From NCBI RefSeq assembly GCF_049943955.1, contig NZ_JBNFTW010000001.1, positions 310,001 through 374,000 of the forward strand: a stretch of 64,000 nucleotides of DNA, written 5' to 3'. The DNA comes from Desulfosporosinus sp049943955. Its GTDB lineage: Bacteria > Bacillota > Desulfitobacteriia > Desulfitobacteriales > Desulfitobacteriaceae. The notes beneath the pieces are model-generated. The model made no database searches, was not told the DNA's origin, and saw nothing but the letters and a program-made list of their open reading frames with translations. The position numbers and the translations under genes were made by a program. Of the stretch, positions 8,409 through 17,382 are shown piece by piece; the stretch's first letter is position 1, and the number at the start of each line of letters is the position of its first letter.

Positions 8409-9479
8409 TTAGGTTTTGGGTAAACTGAAGTAAAATGTTGCGCCTTCATCAACCTTTCCTGTCATCCAGGCTAAACCATGATGTCTCTTAAGAATTTTTT
8501 GGGCGATGGCAAGACCGACACCGGAGCCTTCGAACTCATTTTGCGAATGGAGTCTCTGAAAGACGCTAAATAATCGTGAAGCATAACGCATATCAAAGCC
8601 TGCACCATTGTCTCTGACAGAGATGATATATTCAGTCTCATTTTCTGAAGATGAGATATCAATACAAGCATCTTTGCGAATGCGGGTGTATTTTAAAGCA
8701 TTGGAGAGAATATTGATAGCGAGGAGTTTGATCATGACTAGGTCGCCTTGAATAAGAGGGATATTATTAATCCTAAGGGTTACATTTCTTGGAGGCTCAA
8801 GTTTGATGAGCTCGTCGTAAACTTTCCTAAATAGTTGCTCTAAATTAATCGGTTCGATGCTCATCGGCATTTCACTCATTCTTGAGAGCTCAAGTAAATG
8901 GTCAACAAGCTTGACAACTTCCTGCGACTTTTGCTGAATGTTATCAATTAGTTCCAGGCCATCGTTATCCAGTAGAGTTGAGTAGTCTAAAGCCAGGTAT
9001 TCTGTGAGTTTTCTGAGGGAGAGCAGCGGAGCTTTTAAGTCATGGGCAACGGTATAGCAAAAGCTATCCAGTTCTTGATTCGCTTTGATCAAGGATTCTG
9101 TTTGTATTTTAAGCTTGATATGGGTATGGACTCGGGCAAGAAGTTCTGAAATATTAAAAGGCTTAACGACATAATCCTGGGCACCGAGTTCAAATCCCTT
9201 TTTAATACTTTCCGGATCATTGCTGGATGTCAGAAAAATAATGGGAATATAGCTAAAATCACTTTCGGTTTTAAGAATTCGGCAGATGTCGAAGCCATCC
9301 ATTTCCGGCATGTAGACATCTAAGAGGATAAGGTCTGGAGGATGCTGCTCAATTAACTTAAAAGCAGTACTCCCTTTGGTAGCGATGCGCACTTTAAAGT
9401 TGCTTTCCCGCAGCATCATTACAGCCGTTTCAATATGTTCCGGTGTATCATCCACCAGGAGGATTTCTGGTTGATTCAT
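8409..9479 (-). CDS. Receiver domain-histidine kinase fusion protein
   Basis: A 356-residue soluble protein with the receiver domain first and the kinase second. Receiver: phospho-acceptor D54 (LILLDVYMP), acidic pocket in LLVDDTPEH and conserved K106. Kinase: a short coiled linker, phospho-acceptor H146 in VAHDLKAPL (the phytochrome-like H-box) and an ATPase domain with NILSNALKYT and later DNGAGF and GSGVGLAIA. No membrane segment is present, so its input must come by phosphotransfer or protein contact. A TTG 11 codons upstream is possible but lacks a ribosome binding site; the ATG before NQPEILLVDD was preferred. Its stop codon abuts repeat copy A. Partner unknown; the divergent hybrid kinase is a candidate. 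Confidence 0.88.
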   Translation of the reverse strand: MNQPEILLVDDTPEHIETAVMMLRESNFKVRIATKGSTAFKLIEQHPPDLILLDVYMPEMDGFDICRILKTESDFSYIPIIFLTSSNDPESIKKGFELGAQDYVVKPFNISELLARVHTHIKLKIQTESLIKANQELDSFCYTVAHDLKAPLLSLRKLTEYLALDYSTLLDNDGLELIDNIQQKSQEVVKLVDHLLELSRMSEMPMSIEPINLEQLFRKVYDELIKLEPPRNVTLRINNIPLIQGDLVMIKLLAINILSNALKYTRIRKDACIDISSSENETEYIISVRDNGAGFDMRYASRLFSVFQRLHSQNEFEGSGVGLAIAQKILKRHHGLAWMTGKVDEGATFYFSLPKT

Positions 9480-9614
9480 TGCTTGGGTAAAATCCAAAAA
9501 GACCAGCTCCAATTGATTTGATAGTAAAATTCTAAAGGAAGGGTTCTGCTCAACAAGCGATAACTAATAAGGCAAGTTCGAGTCGGTAAAACAAGTTAGA
9601 GGCTAAAGCGGTCC

Positions 9615-9643
9615 TTGCTTAGGGTCTAATTCTATTATATAAT
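9615..9643 (+). promoter_or_regulatory. Sigma-A-type promoter for the hybrid kinase
   Basis: TTGCTT (9615-9620), a 17-base spacer and a perfect TATAAT (9638-9643). Transcription would begin near 9650 and run straight into the hairpin with a T-run at 9668-9714. Confidence 0.6.
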
Positions 9644-9667
9644 ACATTTAATCTATTGGGTATTAAG

Positions 9668-9714
9668 GCAACGGAGCCTGTTTGAAGGATCAAACTCGCT
9701 CCGTTGCTTTTTTT
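9668..9714 (+). terminator. Leader hairpin with T-run upstream of the hybrid kinase
   Basis: A 10-base outer stem (GCAACGGAGC/GCTCCGTTGC) encloses a 6-base inner stem (GTTTGA/TCAAAC) with an AGGA loop. Seven T follow at once. Because a promoter lies just upstream and the coding start just downstream, this is more likely an attenuator than the end of another gene. An exposed AGGA loop could also be a protein-binding site. Confidence 0.65.
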
Positions 9715-9730
9715 ATTGGAGATGAGTCAA

Positions 9731-12484
9731 ATGCCATCAAAAATTATCATCAAACAATCGACAATTAGTGCCTTAATGGTAGGAATCTTTTTTCTTATTG
9801 CTATCCTGCTGGGAAGCAGTGTTGTTTACATGAGTTCAAGCATTAAAGATGAACAGAATGCCGAAAAAAGAAGAACAGAATTTAAACAACTGGGCATTGA
9901 TTTAGCCAATGCTTCGGATTATTTAACGGATGAAGCGCGCAAGTATGCGGTAACCAATGATAAGACTCATATGAACAAATACTGGGAGGAGATCAACGTT
10001 ACCAAAACACGGGATCATGTAATCTCTAGGCTGGCGGAACTACACTCTCCCAGTGAAGAAATGGCCTTGTTGGCTGAGGCGAAAAAGAATTCAGATGCCC
10101 TGGTGAACACGGAAAGACATTCCATGCGGCTTGTACTTAATGCTATGCAGGAACCGGAGGCGCAAATGCCGCCAGAAGTGGCTTCCTACAGTTTAAGCGG
10201 CGAAGATCAAAAGCTAAGTGCTGAGGAAAAGCTGGCTAAAGCACGGGACATCATGTTTGATGCTAAATACGATGCCGACAAGCGGAGCATTATGGACCCC
10301 ATCGACAAATTCCAGCAGATTATGAATACCCGCTTGGAAGCAGAATTGGAAAGTGCTCGGAATGCCACCCAAAGGGCAGCGATCCTGCAGGCAATCTTGG
10401 CAGTTATTATTATTGGTGCGGTTGCGGTATTGCTGCGAATTCTCTTTACACAGGTGACGTTTCCCATCAGGAATTATACCGAATTGTTAAAAGTATTTTC
10501 CTTTAACAAGGAAAACTTCAGCTTGTTGGCGGAAGGCTCCCTGGAACTCAGATTGCTTGCCAATACCTTTAATGACTTATACCGGTCCTTTCAGGAGGAA
10601 TTAGTCAAGCGAAAACACGCCGAAGAAAAAATGAAAACTGCTAAAGAAGAAGCCGAAAAAGCTAATAATGCTAAAAGTGAATTTTTGGCTAATATGAGTC
10701 ATGAGATAAGGACGCCGCTGAATACAATTATTGGCTATCTCTATTTACTTGATCATACCGAATTTACGTTCAAACAGAAGCAATATCTGCAAAATGTAAA
10801 TATGGCAGCTCAGAGCCTATTGGGGATTATTAATGAAATTCTTGATTTTTCTAAGATTGAAGCCGGTCGGATGATTCTCGAAGTTGTGGAATTCAACCTA
10901 TACGAGACAGTCAGGGAGATATGCAGTTTGTTTGAACTTGAAGCTCAGCACAAAGGCTTAAGTTTTCACTGTGAAATACAAGGGGATGTTCCGCGCTATG
11001 TAAAAGGGGATGTGACAAGACTCAAGCAAGTTCTTTTAAATCTCCTATCCAATGGAGTTAAGTTTACGGACAAGGGAAAATTGGAAGTTTTAGTTGAAGT
11101 TATAAAAAGCGGCGGCAGCCAGGCTTACCTTCGTTTTAGTATTTCTGACACTGGAGTAGGCATACCTGAGGAACAAATGAAGCATTTGTTTGAGGTATTT
11201 ACCCAAGGGGATGCCTCTACTTCCCGAAAGTATGGGGGAACCGGCTTAGGGCTGGCTATATGCAAAAAAATTGTCAGCCTCATGGCGGGGGAAATTAGTG
11301 TCCGTAGTAGAACGGGAAAAGGATCAACCTTTTGGTTTACGGCAAAATTAGAAATCGCCGGTTATGTAGCGACATCTTCTCAAAGCGAAAAACTAAACTC
11401 GCGGCTGTTTGCTGCTAAAAAACTTCTTTTGACGGAGGATAATCAAATAAATTTACAAATGACCCAAGAGATTCTCGAAAACCTTGGGTTTGAAGTTGAC
11501 ACAGCTCAGAGCGGTTTTAATGCTGTATCCATGGCAGCAAGAACCCGTTATGATGTCATTTTGATGGATATTCGAATGCCTGAAATTGATGGCTATGAAA
11601 CGGCCCGGCGTATCTTAGAACTTAAGGGTATAGATGCTCCGCCGGTTATCGCCTTATCGGCAGACGCAGTTGAGGGGGTTGCTGAAAGGGCCAAATCGGC
11701 AGGAATGAGCGGCTACTTAACGAAGCCCCTAAACCCCGGGAAACTGATTGAAGAGTTAAGAAAGTTTCTGTACCTAGGATCAACTGAATCGATTGAATCG
11801 ACCGGATTGACGGAACAAGCCGTAACAGAAGAAGATAACTCTTTTTCTAATCCAAACTTGTTCCCTAAGCTAACTATACCGAATACATGGATAGATTTTG
11901 AAAGTGTTCTGTCGCGCTTACAAGGCAAGCGGGAAGGCTATAAGCATATCCTGGAGAGATTCCTGGCTAACCATAAAAATGACCATGATCAATTTAATCT
12001 GCTTTTGACAAAGGGTGATGTTGCTGGAGCCGAGCTGTTGCTCCACACACTTAAAGGGATTTCCGCAACTATTGGAGCGAATAAACTGAAGGAAGTATCC
12101 CTGCGTTTGGAAAATGTCCTAGGCAGTCGGAATGAAGAGTTGATGGCTCAAGAAATAAGTCGGTTTGCCAAAGTCTTGGCGGCAACTCTGAAAGCTGCTG
12201 CCCAATTTGTTGCCGACTCTCTTCCGGAAGGAGAGGGGTATTCTGTAAGATCTGCAGGCGATAAAACTGCTTATAACGAGCCAGCTAGACTCCTTAAGCT
12301 TCTGGAAGAGGGGGACGCTGAAGCGACAACTGTGTTTACAGTTTGTCAGTCTTTTCTGAAGTCAGAGTTGAGTAGTCAGGACTATAACCTACTGAGTGAA
12401 GCAATTTTCACGTACAATTTTGAAGAGGCCGCAGTTCTGCTAAAGAAAGTTTTAACTCAAAATAGTGCGGCCCCGACAGCCTAG
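9731..12484 (+). CDS. Membrane hybrid histidine kinase (HisKA-HATPase-REC-Hpt)
   Basis: About 917 residues from the chosen ATG, which has GGAGATGAG at good spacing; earlier in-frame starts fall in or next to the leader hairpin. Membrane segments are near residues 12-37 and 216-240, flanking an extracytoplasmic sensor of about 180 mostly helical residues. A HAMP-like and coiled-coil region follows. H324 (MSHEIRTP) is the phospho-acceptor, the ATPase has NLLSNGVKFT, DTGVGIP and GGTGLGLAI, the receiver aspartate is D613 (LMDIRMP), and the Hpt histidine is H772 (HTLKG). It probably phosphorylates the AraC-type regulator encoded 17 bases later. Proximity to the urea genes suggests a nitrogen-related signal, but the ligand is unknown. 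Confidence 0.92.
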   Translation: MPSKIIIKQSTISALMVGIFFLIAILLGSSVVYMSSSIKDEQNAEKRRTEFKQLGIDLANASDYLTDEARKYAVTNDKTHMNKYWEEINVTKTRDHVISRLAELHSPSEEMALLAEAKKNSDALVNTERHSMRLVLNAMQEPEAQMPPEVASYSLSGEDQKLSAEEKLAKARDIMFDAKYDADKRSIMDPIDKFQQIMNTRLEAELESARNATQRAAILQAILAVIIIGAVAVLLRILFTQVTFPIRNYTELLKVFSFNKENFSLLAEGSLELRLLANTFNDLYRSFQEELVKRKHAEEKMKTAKEEAEKANNAKSEFLANMSHEIRTPLNTIIGYLYLLDHTEFTFKQKQYLQNVNMAAQSLLGIINEILDFSKIEAGRMILEVVEFNLYETVREICSLFELEAQHKGLSFHCEIQGDVPRYVKGDVTRLKQVLLNLLSNGVKFTDKGKLEVLVEVIKSGGSQAYLRFSISDTGVGIPEEQMKHLFEVFTQGDASTSRKYGGTGLGLAICKKIVSLMAGEISVRSRTGKGSTFWFTAKLEIAGYVATSSQSEKLNSRLFAAKKLLLTEDNQINLQMTQEILENLGFEVDTAQSGFNAVSMAARTRYDVILMDIRMPEIDGYETARRILELKGIDAPPVIALSADAVEGVAERAKSAGMSGYLTKPLNPGKLIEELRKFLYLGSTESIESTGLTEQAVTEEDNSFSNPNLFPKLTIPNTWIDFESVLSRLQGKREGYKHILERFLANHKNDHDQFNLLLTKGDVAGAELLLHTLKGISATIGANKLKEVSLRLENVLGSRNEELMAQEISRFAKVLAATLKAAAQFVADSLPEGEGYSVRSAGDKTAYNEPARLLKLLEEGDAEATTVFTVCQSFLKSELSSQDYNLLSEAIFTYNFEEAAVLLKKVLTQNSAAPTA

Positions 12485-12501
12485 ACAAGGAGGTTAGGCA
12501 A

Positions 12502-13584
12502 GTGTTTAAAGTCTTAATTGTTGATGATGATAAAGCCGTAAGGTACATGTTAAGGAGATATAAAAATTGGGCGAATTATGGATTTCAAATGCAAGAAGAG
12601 GCTTGTGACGGAAGAGAAGCCTTGCGAAAACTGGGAAATTGTCAAATTGATCTTGTCATAACCGATATAAGGATGCCGGGGATGGATGGGATAGAGTTTC
12701 TCAGCGAACTGCGGGAGCGGAAATGGGATATTTGCACCATTTTGCTGAGTACGCACAGCGATTTTGAATATGCCAAACAAGGAATACGCTTAGGGGCCTT
12801 CGATTATATGACCAAACCCCTGGAGGATGAGATTCTCAGTGAGGCTTTACAAAGAACGAAAGAATATTTGGAGGAAAGAAACCAACAAAGAATAAGGGCT
12901 GAGGAAGAACACAGGCTGATTGAAGAAAGCCTGACTCTTTTTTACCCTAAAAATCGAGAAGAGCGAATTGCAGATTTTATCCTACAAGGAAATTGGGGAG
13001 CATTGACTGAAGCGGAAATGGCTTTTGCGGATTTAAGTAAGTTACTGGATCAAGACCTGTTTAAAACGGCAAAGTTATTGGAAATCATGCTTTTAAACTT
13101 AACCGGAACCATATTCCAGGAATATTCCTGGCTCCAGAAGGTTGAAAACGAGGCTCTTGACCATGTCCTTCAGGATAGCTATTCTTTGAGTGCGCTGAAA
13201 TCGGAGTTTCTGGACCGCATTAAAGAGTTGGTCAATGTGATAAAGAAATATGAGCTTCATCAGAGAGACAGTATGCTCAGAAAAGCCTGTCAATACTTAA
13301 TTGACCATCTAGGCGATGATCTTACCCTTGAGTCAATTGCCCATGAGGTCCACGTGAGCAAAGACTATCTAGGGAAGGTTTTTAAACAAAAAATCGGAGT
13401 GAACTTTAATGATTACTCTACAAAGGTCAAGATGGAATATGCCAAGCACTTGCTTGGAACCGGCAAGTATAAAAATTATGAAGTGAGTGAAAAACTTGGC
13501 TACAGCAGTCCGGATTATTTTTGCCGACTATTTAAGAATTACACCGGTTTTACTCCTTTACAGTTTCGAAAGCTGGGAGGGTAA
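12502..13584 (+). CDS. AraC-type response regulator
   Basis: 360 residues, starting at GTG behind AAGGAGG. Receiver domain 1-120 with D55 as phospho-acceptor (LVITDIRMPG), acidic VDDD at 8-10 and K105 (YMTKPLED). A helical linker of about 130 residues leads to a C-terminal AraC-type double helix-turn-helix (about 255-360) with SIAHEVHVSKDYLGKVFKQK and YSSPDYFCRLFKNYTG. This is the YesN-like architecture. It likely forms a two-component pair with the preceding hybrid kinase and is well placed to control urtA, whose leader starts about 100 bases downstream. Target genes are inferred from position only. Confidence 0.92.
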   Translation: MFKVLIVDDDKAVRYMLRRYKNWANYGFQMQEEACDGREALRKLGNCQIDLVITDIRMPGMDGIEFLSELRERKWDICTILLSTHSDFEYAKQGIRLGAFDYMTKPLEDEILSEALQRTKEYLEERNQQRIRAEEEHRLIEESLTLFYPKNREERIADFILQGNWGALTEAEMAFADLSKLLDQDLFKTAKLLEIMLLNLTGTIFQEYSWLQKVENEALDHVLQDSYSLSALKSEFLDRIKELVNVIKKYELHQRDSMLRKACQYLIDHLGDDLTLESIAHEVHVSKDYLGKVFKQKIGVNFNDYSTKVKMEYAKHLLGTGKYKNYEVSEKLGYSSPDYFCRLFKNYTGFTPLQFRKLGG

Positions 13585-13680
13585 AATTTTTTGACCGTTT
13601 TTTTAGGGTGAAAAAAGCTGTTTTGTAAGGTTTGATTTCTCTTGGATAAATGCAAAAATGAATATAGTTTAACTGGCAAA

Positions 13681-13745
13681 GGCGCTGAGAAAAAATGTTA
13701 TGTACCTTACGAGGTAGAGAAGACATTTTTTACAGCGCCTTTTTG
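13681..13745 (+). terminator. Long hairpin with T-run between the response regulator and urtA
   Basis: Outer stem GGCGCTG/CAGCGCC continues through an A-rich/T-rich helix (AAAAAATGT with ACATTTTTT) to an inner TACCT/AGGTA stem with a TACG loop. Five T follow. It may end the regulator transcript, or act as an attenuator in the urtA leader; the sequence alone does not decide. Confidence 0.6.
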
Positions 13746-13752
13746 CTTGGTT

Positions 13753-13766
13753 CGATAGCGCTATCG
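13753..13766. promoter_or_regulatory. 14-base perfect palindrome upstream of urtA
   Basis: CGATAGCGCTATCG is a perfect palindrome 64 bases before the urtA start and just after the hairpin. It could be a dimeric operator or a small RNA hairpin. No matching second copy was noticed. Confidence 0.35.
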
Positions 13767-13829
13767 CAACTCATCAGCATTGATCAAGGCCAATCATGCT
13801 GTCTTAGCTCAAGGGGAGGAGAGGAAGAC

Positions 13830-15080
13830 ATGAAAAAAATTTTAACGACGCAACTAAAAAAACGCCTAACGGGAGTAATTTCCCTGACACTTGTTGCCGG
13901 ATTACTGGTAACAGGTTGTGGAGCCGCTCAGACTAGTCAACCGGCGGCAACTACAAGTTCAGGGAACACAATTAAAGTCGGGATTCTTCATTCTTTAAGC
14001 GGAACGATGGCTATTAGCGAAGTGTCGGTCAAAGATGCGGAAATGATGGCGATTGAAGAAATTAACGCGGCGGGTGGAGTATTAGGTAAAAAAATAGAGC
14101 CGGTGGTGGAAGACGGCGCCTCCGACTGGCCTACATTCGCCGAGAAGGCCAAGAAACTGTTACAGCAAGATAAGGTGGCCACTGTCTTCGGCTGCTGGAC
14201 CTCGGCCAGCCGCAAAGCAGTATTGCCTGTATTCGAAGAAAACAATGGCTTACTTTGGTATCCTGTTCAATATGAAGGAATGGAATCATCTCCCAACATT
14301 TTCTATACCGGAGCTGCTCCTAATCAGCAGATCGTTCCGGCGGTAGAGTGGCTGTTCAAAAATAAAGGCAAGAAATTCTTCCTACTGGGATCGGATTATG
14401 TATTTCCCAGAACCGCCAACAAAATTATTAAAGCCCAGCTTAAAGATTTAGGGGGCGAAGTGGTTGATGAAGAATACACACCACTTGGGTTCACCGACTA
14501 TAGTACCATCATCAACAAAATTAAAGCCACAAAACCAGATGTTGTTTTCAATACTTTGAATGGCGACAGCAACGTTGCGTTCTTCAAGCAGCTAAAGGAT
14601 GCAGGGATCACTTCTAAAGACCTGACAACCCTTTCAGTAAGTGTCGCTGAGGAAGAAGTCCGTGGTATTGGCGCCGCCAATATGGCCGGGCAACTGGTTT
14701 CCTGGAACTACTATCAAACAACCGATACCCCGGAGAATAAAGAATTCGTGAAGAAATACCAAGCCAAATATGGGGCTGACCGTGTAACTGATGATCCGAT
14801 TGAAGCAGCTTATGATGCCGTGTATTTATGGGCTGCGGCTGTCAAGAAAGCAGGCTCAACCGATGTGGATAAGGTCCGGCAGGCTGCTAAAGGAATTGAA
14901 TTCCAGGCACCGGAAGGCCAGGTTAAAATCGAGGGTGAAAATCAACATCTATGGAAAACTGTAAGAATAGGTGAGGTTGCCGCCGATGGCTCGATTAAAG
15001 AGATTTGGAGCACCGGCAAGGCGGTCAAACCAGATCCTTATCTGAAATCCTATCCTTGGGCTAAAGGGCTCAGCAATTAG
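13830..15080 (+). CDS. urtA: UrtA, urea ABC transporter substrate-binding lipoprotein
   Basis: 416 residues. The start chosen has GGGGAGGAG upstream and yields a lipoprotein signal peptide (basic KKRL, hydrophobic core, lipobox LVTGC near residues 24-28); the longer open frame runs back into the hairpin and was rejected. The mature part is a type I periplasmic-binding fold for branched amino acids/amides/urea, with motifs such as GILHSLSGTMA and LWYPVQYEGME typical of UrtA. It is anchored outside the membrane and delivers urea to UrtBC. Linked urease genes strongly support the substrate. Confidence 0.95.
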   Translation: MKKILTTQLKKRLTGVISLTLVAGLLVTGCGAAQTSQPAATTSSGNTIKVGILHSLSGTMAISEVSVKDAEMMAIEEINAAGGVLGKKIEPVVEDGASDWPTFAEKAKKLLQQDKVATVFGCWTSASRKAVLPVFEENNGLLWYPVQYEGMESSPNIFYTGAAPNQQIVPAVEWLFKNKGKKFFLLGSDYVFPRTANKIIKAQLKDLGGEVVDEEYTPLGFTDYSTIINKIKATKPDVVFNTLNGDSNVAFFKQLKDAGITSKDLTTLSVSVAEEEVRGIGAANMAGQLVSWNYYQTTDTPENKEFVKKYQAKYGADRVTDDPIEAAYDAVYLWAAAVKKAGSTDVDKVRQAAKGIEFQAPEGQVKIEGENQHLWKTVRIGEVAADGSIKEIWSTGKAVKPDPYLKSYPWAKGLSN

Positions 15081-15304
15081 AAGAATTCATTCTCTTAAAT
15101 GTTGGTTTAACGGTGCAGGCTTATCGTCCTCCGCCGTTAAACCCCAACCTTATAAAGAAAACTTGGCTGGCGTCCGAAGACACTATCTTTGCACTTATGA
15201 GTCACTGGCGAGGGCGACCGCCTAGTTGGACTTGTGCTTAGAAAGTATATAACGAAAGTTTTTACTTTCTGCCCTGAAAAAGCGATGGAAAAGGTGGTGG
15301 AAGA
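15081..15304 (+). other. Structured spacer between urtA and urtB
   Basis: The spacer contains a hairpin at about 15104-15143 (GGTTTAACGG/CCGTTAAACC), then GGCG/CGCC and AGAAAGT/ACTTTCT pairings and a possible GTCC/GGAC long-range pair around 15175-15232. None is followed by a clear T-run. It could stabilise the urtA message so that the binding protein is made in excess over the permeases. Confidence 0.4.
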
Positions 15305-16210
15305 ATGGGAACTTATTTCCTGCAAATTTTTAATGGAATCAGTGTTAGCTCTATTCTTATATTAGCCGCATTGGGTCTAGCCATTACGTTTGGTTTGATG
15401 AAAATCATCAACATGGCCCATGGTGAGTTCATTATGATAGGTGCCTATGTAACTTATCTCATGCAGAATCAATTCCTGCATTTGCCTAAAAGCCTATTCG
15501 GACTCTACTTTCTTTTGGCTATTCCTGCGTCGTTTATCGTTTCCGGGCTTGTCGGCTTTGTCCTGGAACGTACGGTTATACGGCACCTTTACAATAGACC
15601 GTTGGACAGTTTGCTGGCAACCTGGGGTGTTAGTTTAGTACTTCAGCAGCTGGCCCGCAATATTTTTGGCGCGCCGAATGTTGATGTGAAAAGCCCGGAC
15701 TGGCTGGACGGAGGACTTGTCCTCAGCCAAGGGCTGCAATTGCCTTATAAGCGGCTGTTTATTATCGTTTTGGTCATTGTTTGTCTGCTCAGTATGTATT
15801 TCCTGCTTTATAAAAGCAAAACTGGGAGAAGAATCCGGGCGGTCATGCAGAACCGAGAAATGGCGGAAAGTATGGGGATCAATACCCGCAGAGTGGACGC
15901 TTACACTTTTGCTATTGGTTCTGGGTTCGCCGGAATTGCCGGCTGTGCTTTAACCTTGCTTGGTTCCATTGGGTCTACTTTAGGGACGAATTATATTGTC
16001 GATACCTTTATGGTTGTTGTTCTGGGCGGAGTGGGAACACTCGTGGGAACTGCTGCGGGTGGGCTTTTAATCGGGACAGCGAACACGACCCTTGAATTTT
16101 TGACCAATGCTTCTCTGGGTAAGGTCCTAGTCTTTATCTTAATTATCACCTTATTACAGTGGAGACCAAATGGGCTGTTCAATATCAGCAGCCGTTCTTT
16201 AGATGACTAA
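15305..16210 (+). CDS. urtB: UrtB, urea ABC transporter permease
   Basis: 301-residue LivH-type permease with about eight hydrophobic segments and the conserved early GLAITFGLMKIINMAHGEF motif. The C-terminal region with VLGGVGTLVGTAAGG is the usual cytoplasmic-face loop for contacting the ATPases. Start ATG follows AAGGTGGTGGA. With UrtC it forms the urea channel. It is the first of four genes packed with tiny gaps or overlaps, separated from urtA by the structured spacer. Confidence 0.95.
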   Translation: MGTYFLQIFNGISVSSILILAALGLAITFGLMKIINMAHGEFIMIGAYVTYLMQNQFLHLPKSLFGLYFLLAIPASFIVSGLVGFVLERTVIRHLYNRPLDSLLATWGVSLVLQQLARNIFGAPNVDVKSPDWLDGGLVLSQGLQLPYKRLFIIVLVIVCLLSMYFLLYKSKTGRRIRAVMQNREMAESMGINTRRVDAYTFAIGSGFAGIAGCALTLLGSIGSTLGTNYIVDTFMVVVLGGVGTLVGTAAGGLLIGTANTTLEFLTNASLGKVLVFILIITLLQWRPNGLFNISSRSLDD

Positions 16211-16237
16211 GGATTGATGATGGAAAGGGGGATGACA

Positions 16238-17347
16238 ATGTCTGAGGTCAATGTTCGAAATTCGCGATTTAATTTTCAACGTTTAATAAAATCCAAAGAG
16301 TTGCTTGTGTTCGCCTTCCTTATTTTACTTCTAGTACTCGCTCCCTTATTTTTATCAATTTTTAGAGTCAATTTGCTGGGAAAATTTATAGCGTATGCTA
16401 TTTTGGCAATTGGTTTAGATTTGATCTGGGGATTTACCGGAATTCTAAGTCTGGGACATGGTGTTTTCTTTGGACTTGGAGCATACTGTATGGCCATGTA
16501 TCTCAAATTAGAAGCCGCCCGGGGGAAACTGCCGGATTTTATGTCTTGGAGCGGCTTGGAATCTCTCCCCTGGTTTTGGAAACCCTTTACAAACAGCGCT
16601 TTGGCCCTCGCCATGGCCATCCTGATTCCAACTGTGCTGGCCTTTGTAATCGGCTTTTTCACCTTTAAGAATCGTATTCGGGGAGTTTATTTCTCTATCT
16701 TATCTCAAGCCTTAGCCATTATTTTTAGTGTGCTTTTTGTTGGCCAACAGGCTTACACCGGCGGAACAAACGGTCTGACAGATTACAGGAGTATTATGGG
16801 TTTCTCTTTGTCAAGCGACGCAACGAAGCTTGTTTTATATTACATCTCCTTAGCTCTTCTTGTTTTGACTTATCTCTTCTGCAACTTTCTCGTTAAACGA
16901 AGAATCGGCAGGATCCTTGTCGCTATCCGGGACGGGGAAAACCGGGTAAGGTTTTCAGGGTACAATCCTGCAACCTATAAAATTTTTGTCTATTGTTTGT
17001 CTGCGGCCATTGCCGGTCTTGCCGGCGCTGTCTTTGTGCCTCAAGTCGGTATTATTTCCCCAGCGGAGATGGGGATAGTGCCTTCGATTGAAATGGTTAT
17101 CTGGGTGGCCATTGGCGGCCGCGGAACACTAATCGGCGCTGTGATTGGGGCGATTTTGGTAAATGCTTTGAAAAGCGGAATCAGTGACAGTTTTCCGGAT
17201 GTCTGGTCTTACTTCATTGGCTTAGCCTTTGTCTTTGTCGTCTTGTTAATGCCCCAGGGGATTGTCGGGCTGGTCAAAGAAATGGCCCGGAAATTTCGGC
17301 AAACCCCTAACCATACAGAGCACCTAAGCACAGATAAAGCGGCTTAA
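16238..17347 (+). CDS. urtC: UrtC, urea ABC transporter permease
   Basis: 369-residue LivM-type permease. Start chosen at the ATG before SEVNVRN because AAAGGGGG lies 8-9 bases upstream; three earlier in-frame ATGs lack this spacing. About nine membrane segments, the LivM motif GLDLIWGFTGILSLGHG near residue 60 and the C-terminal IGGRGTLIGAVIGA loop are visible. It partners UrtB. Confidence 0.95.
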   Translation: MSEVNVRNSRFNFQRLIKSKELLVFAFLILLLVLAPLFLSIFRVNLLGKFIAYAILAIGLDLIWGFTGILSLGHGVFFGLGAYCMAMYLKLEAARGKLPDFMSWSGLESLPWFWKPFTNSALALAMAILIPTVLAFVIGFFTFKNRIRGVYFSILSQALAIIFSVLFVGQQAYTGGTNGLTDYRSIMGFSLSSDATKLVLYYISLALLVLTYLFCNFLVKRRIGRILVAIRDGENRVRFSGYNPATYKIFVYCLSAAIAGLAGAVFVPQVGIISPAEMGIVPSIEMVIWVAIGGRGTLIGAVIGAILVNALKSGISDSFPDVWSYFIGLAFVFVVLLMPQGIVGLVKEMARKFRQTPNHTEHLSTDKAA

Positions 17348-17382
17348 CCCGCGGAACAACAGAATTGAAAGGCGGTGGGGAC

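Noticed and set aside
13681..13745. Guanidine-II (mini-ykkC) riboswitch before urtA, because of an ACG-containing apical loop
   Set aside because: That class needs two tandem hairpins with ACGR loops; here there is one long hairpin and the loop reads TACG.
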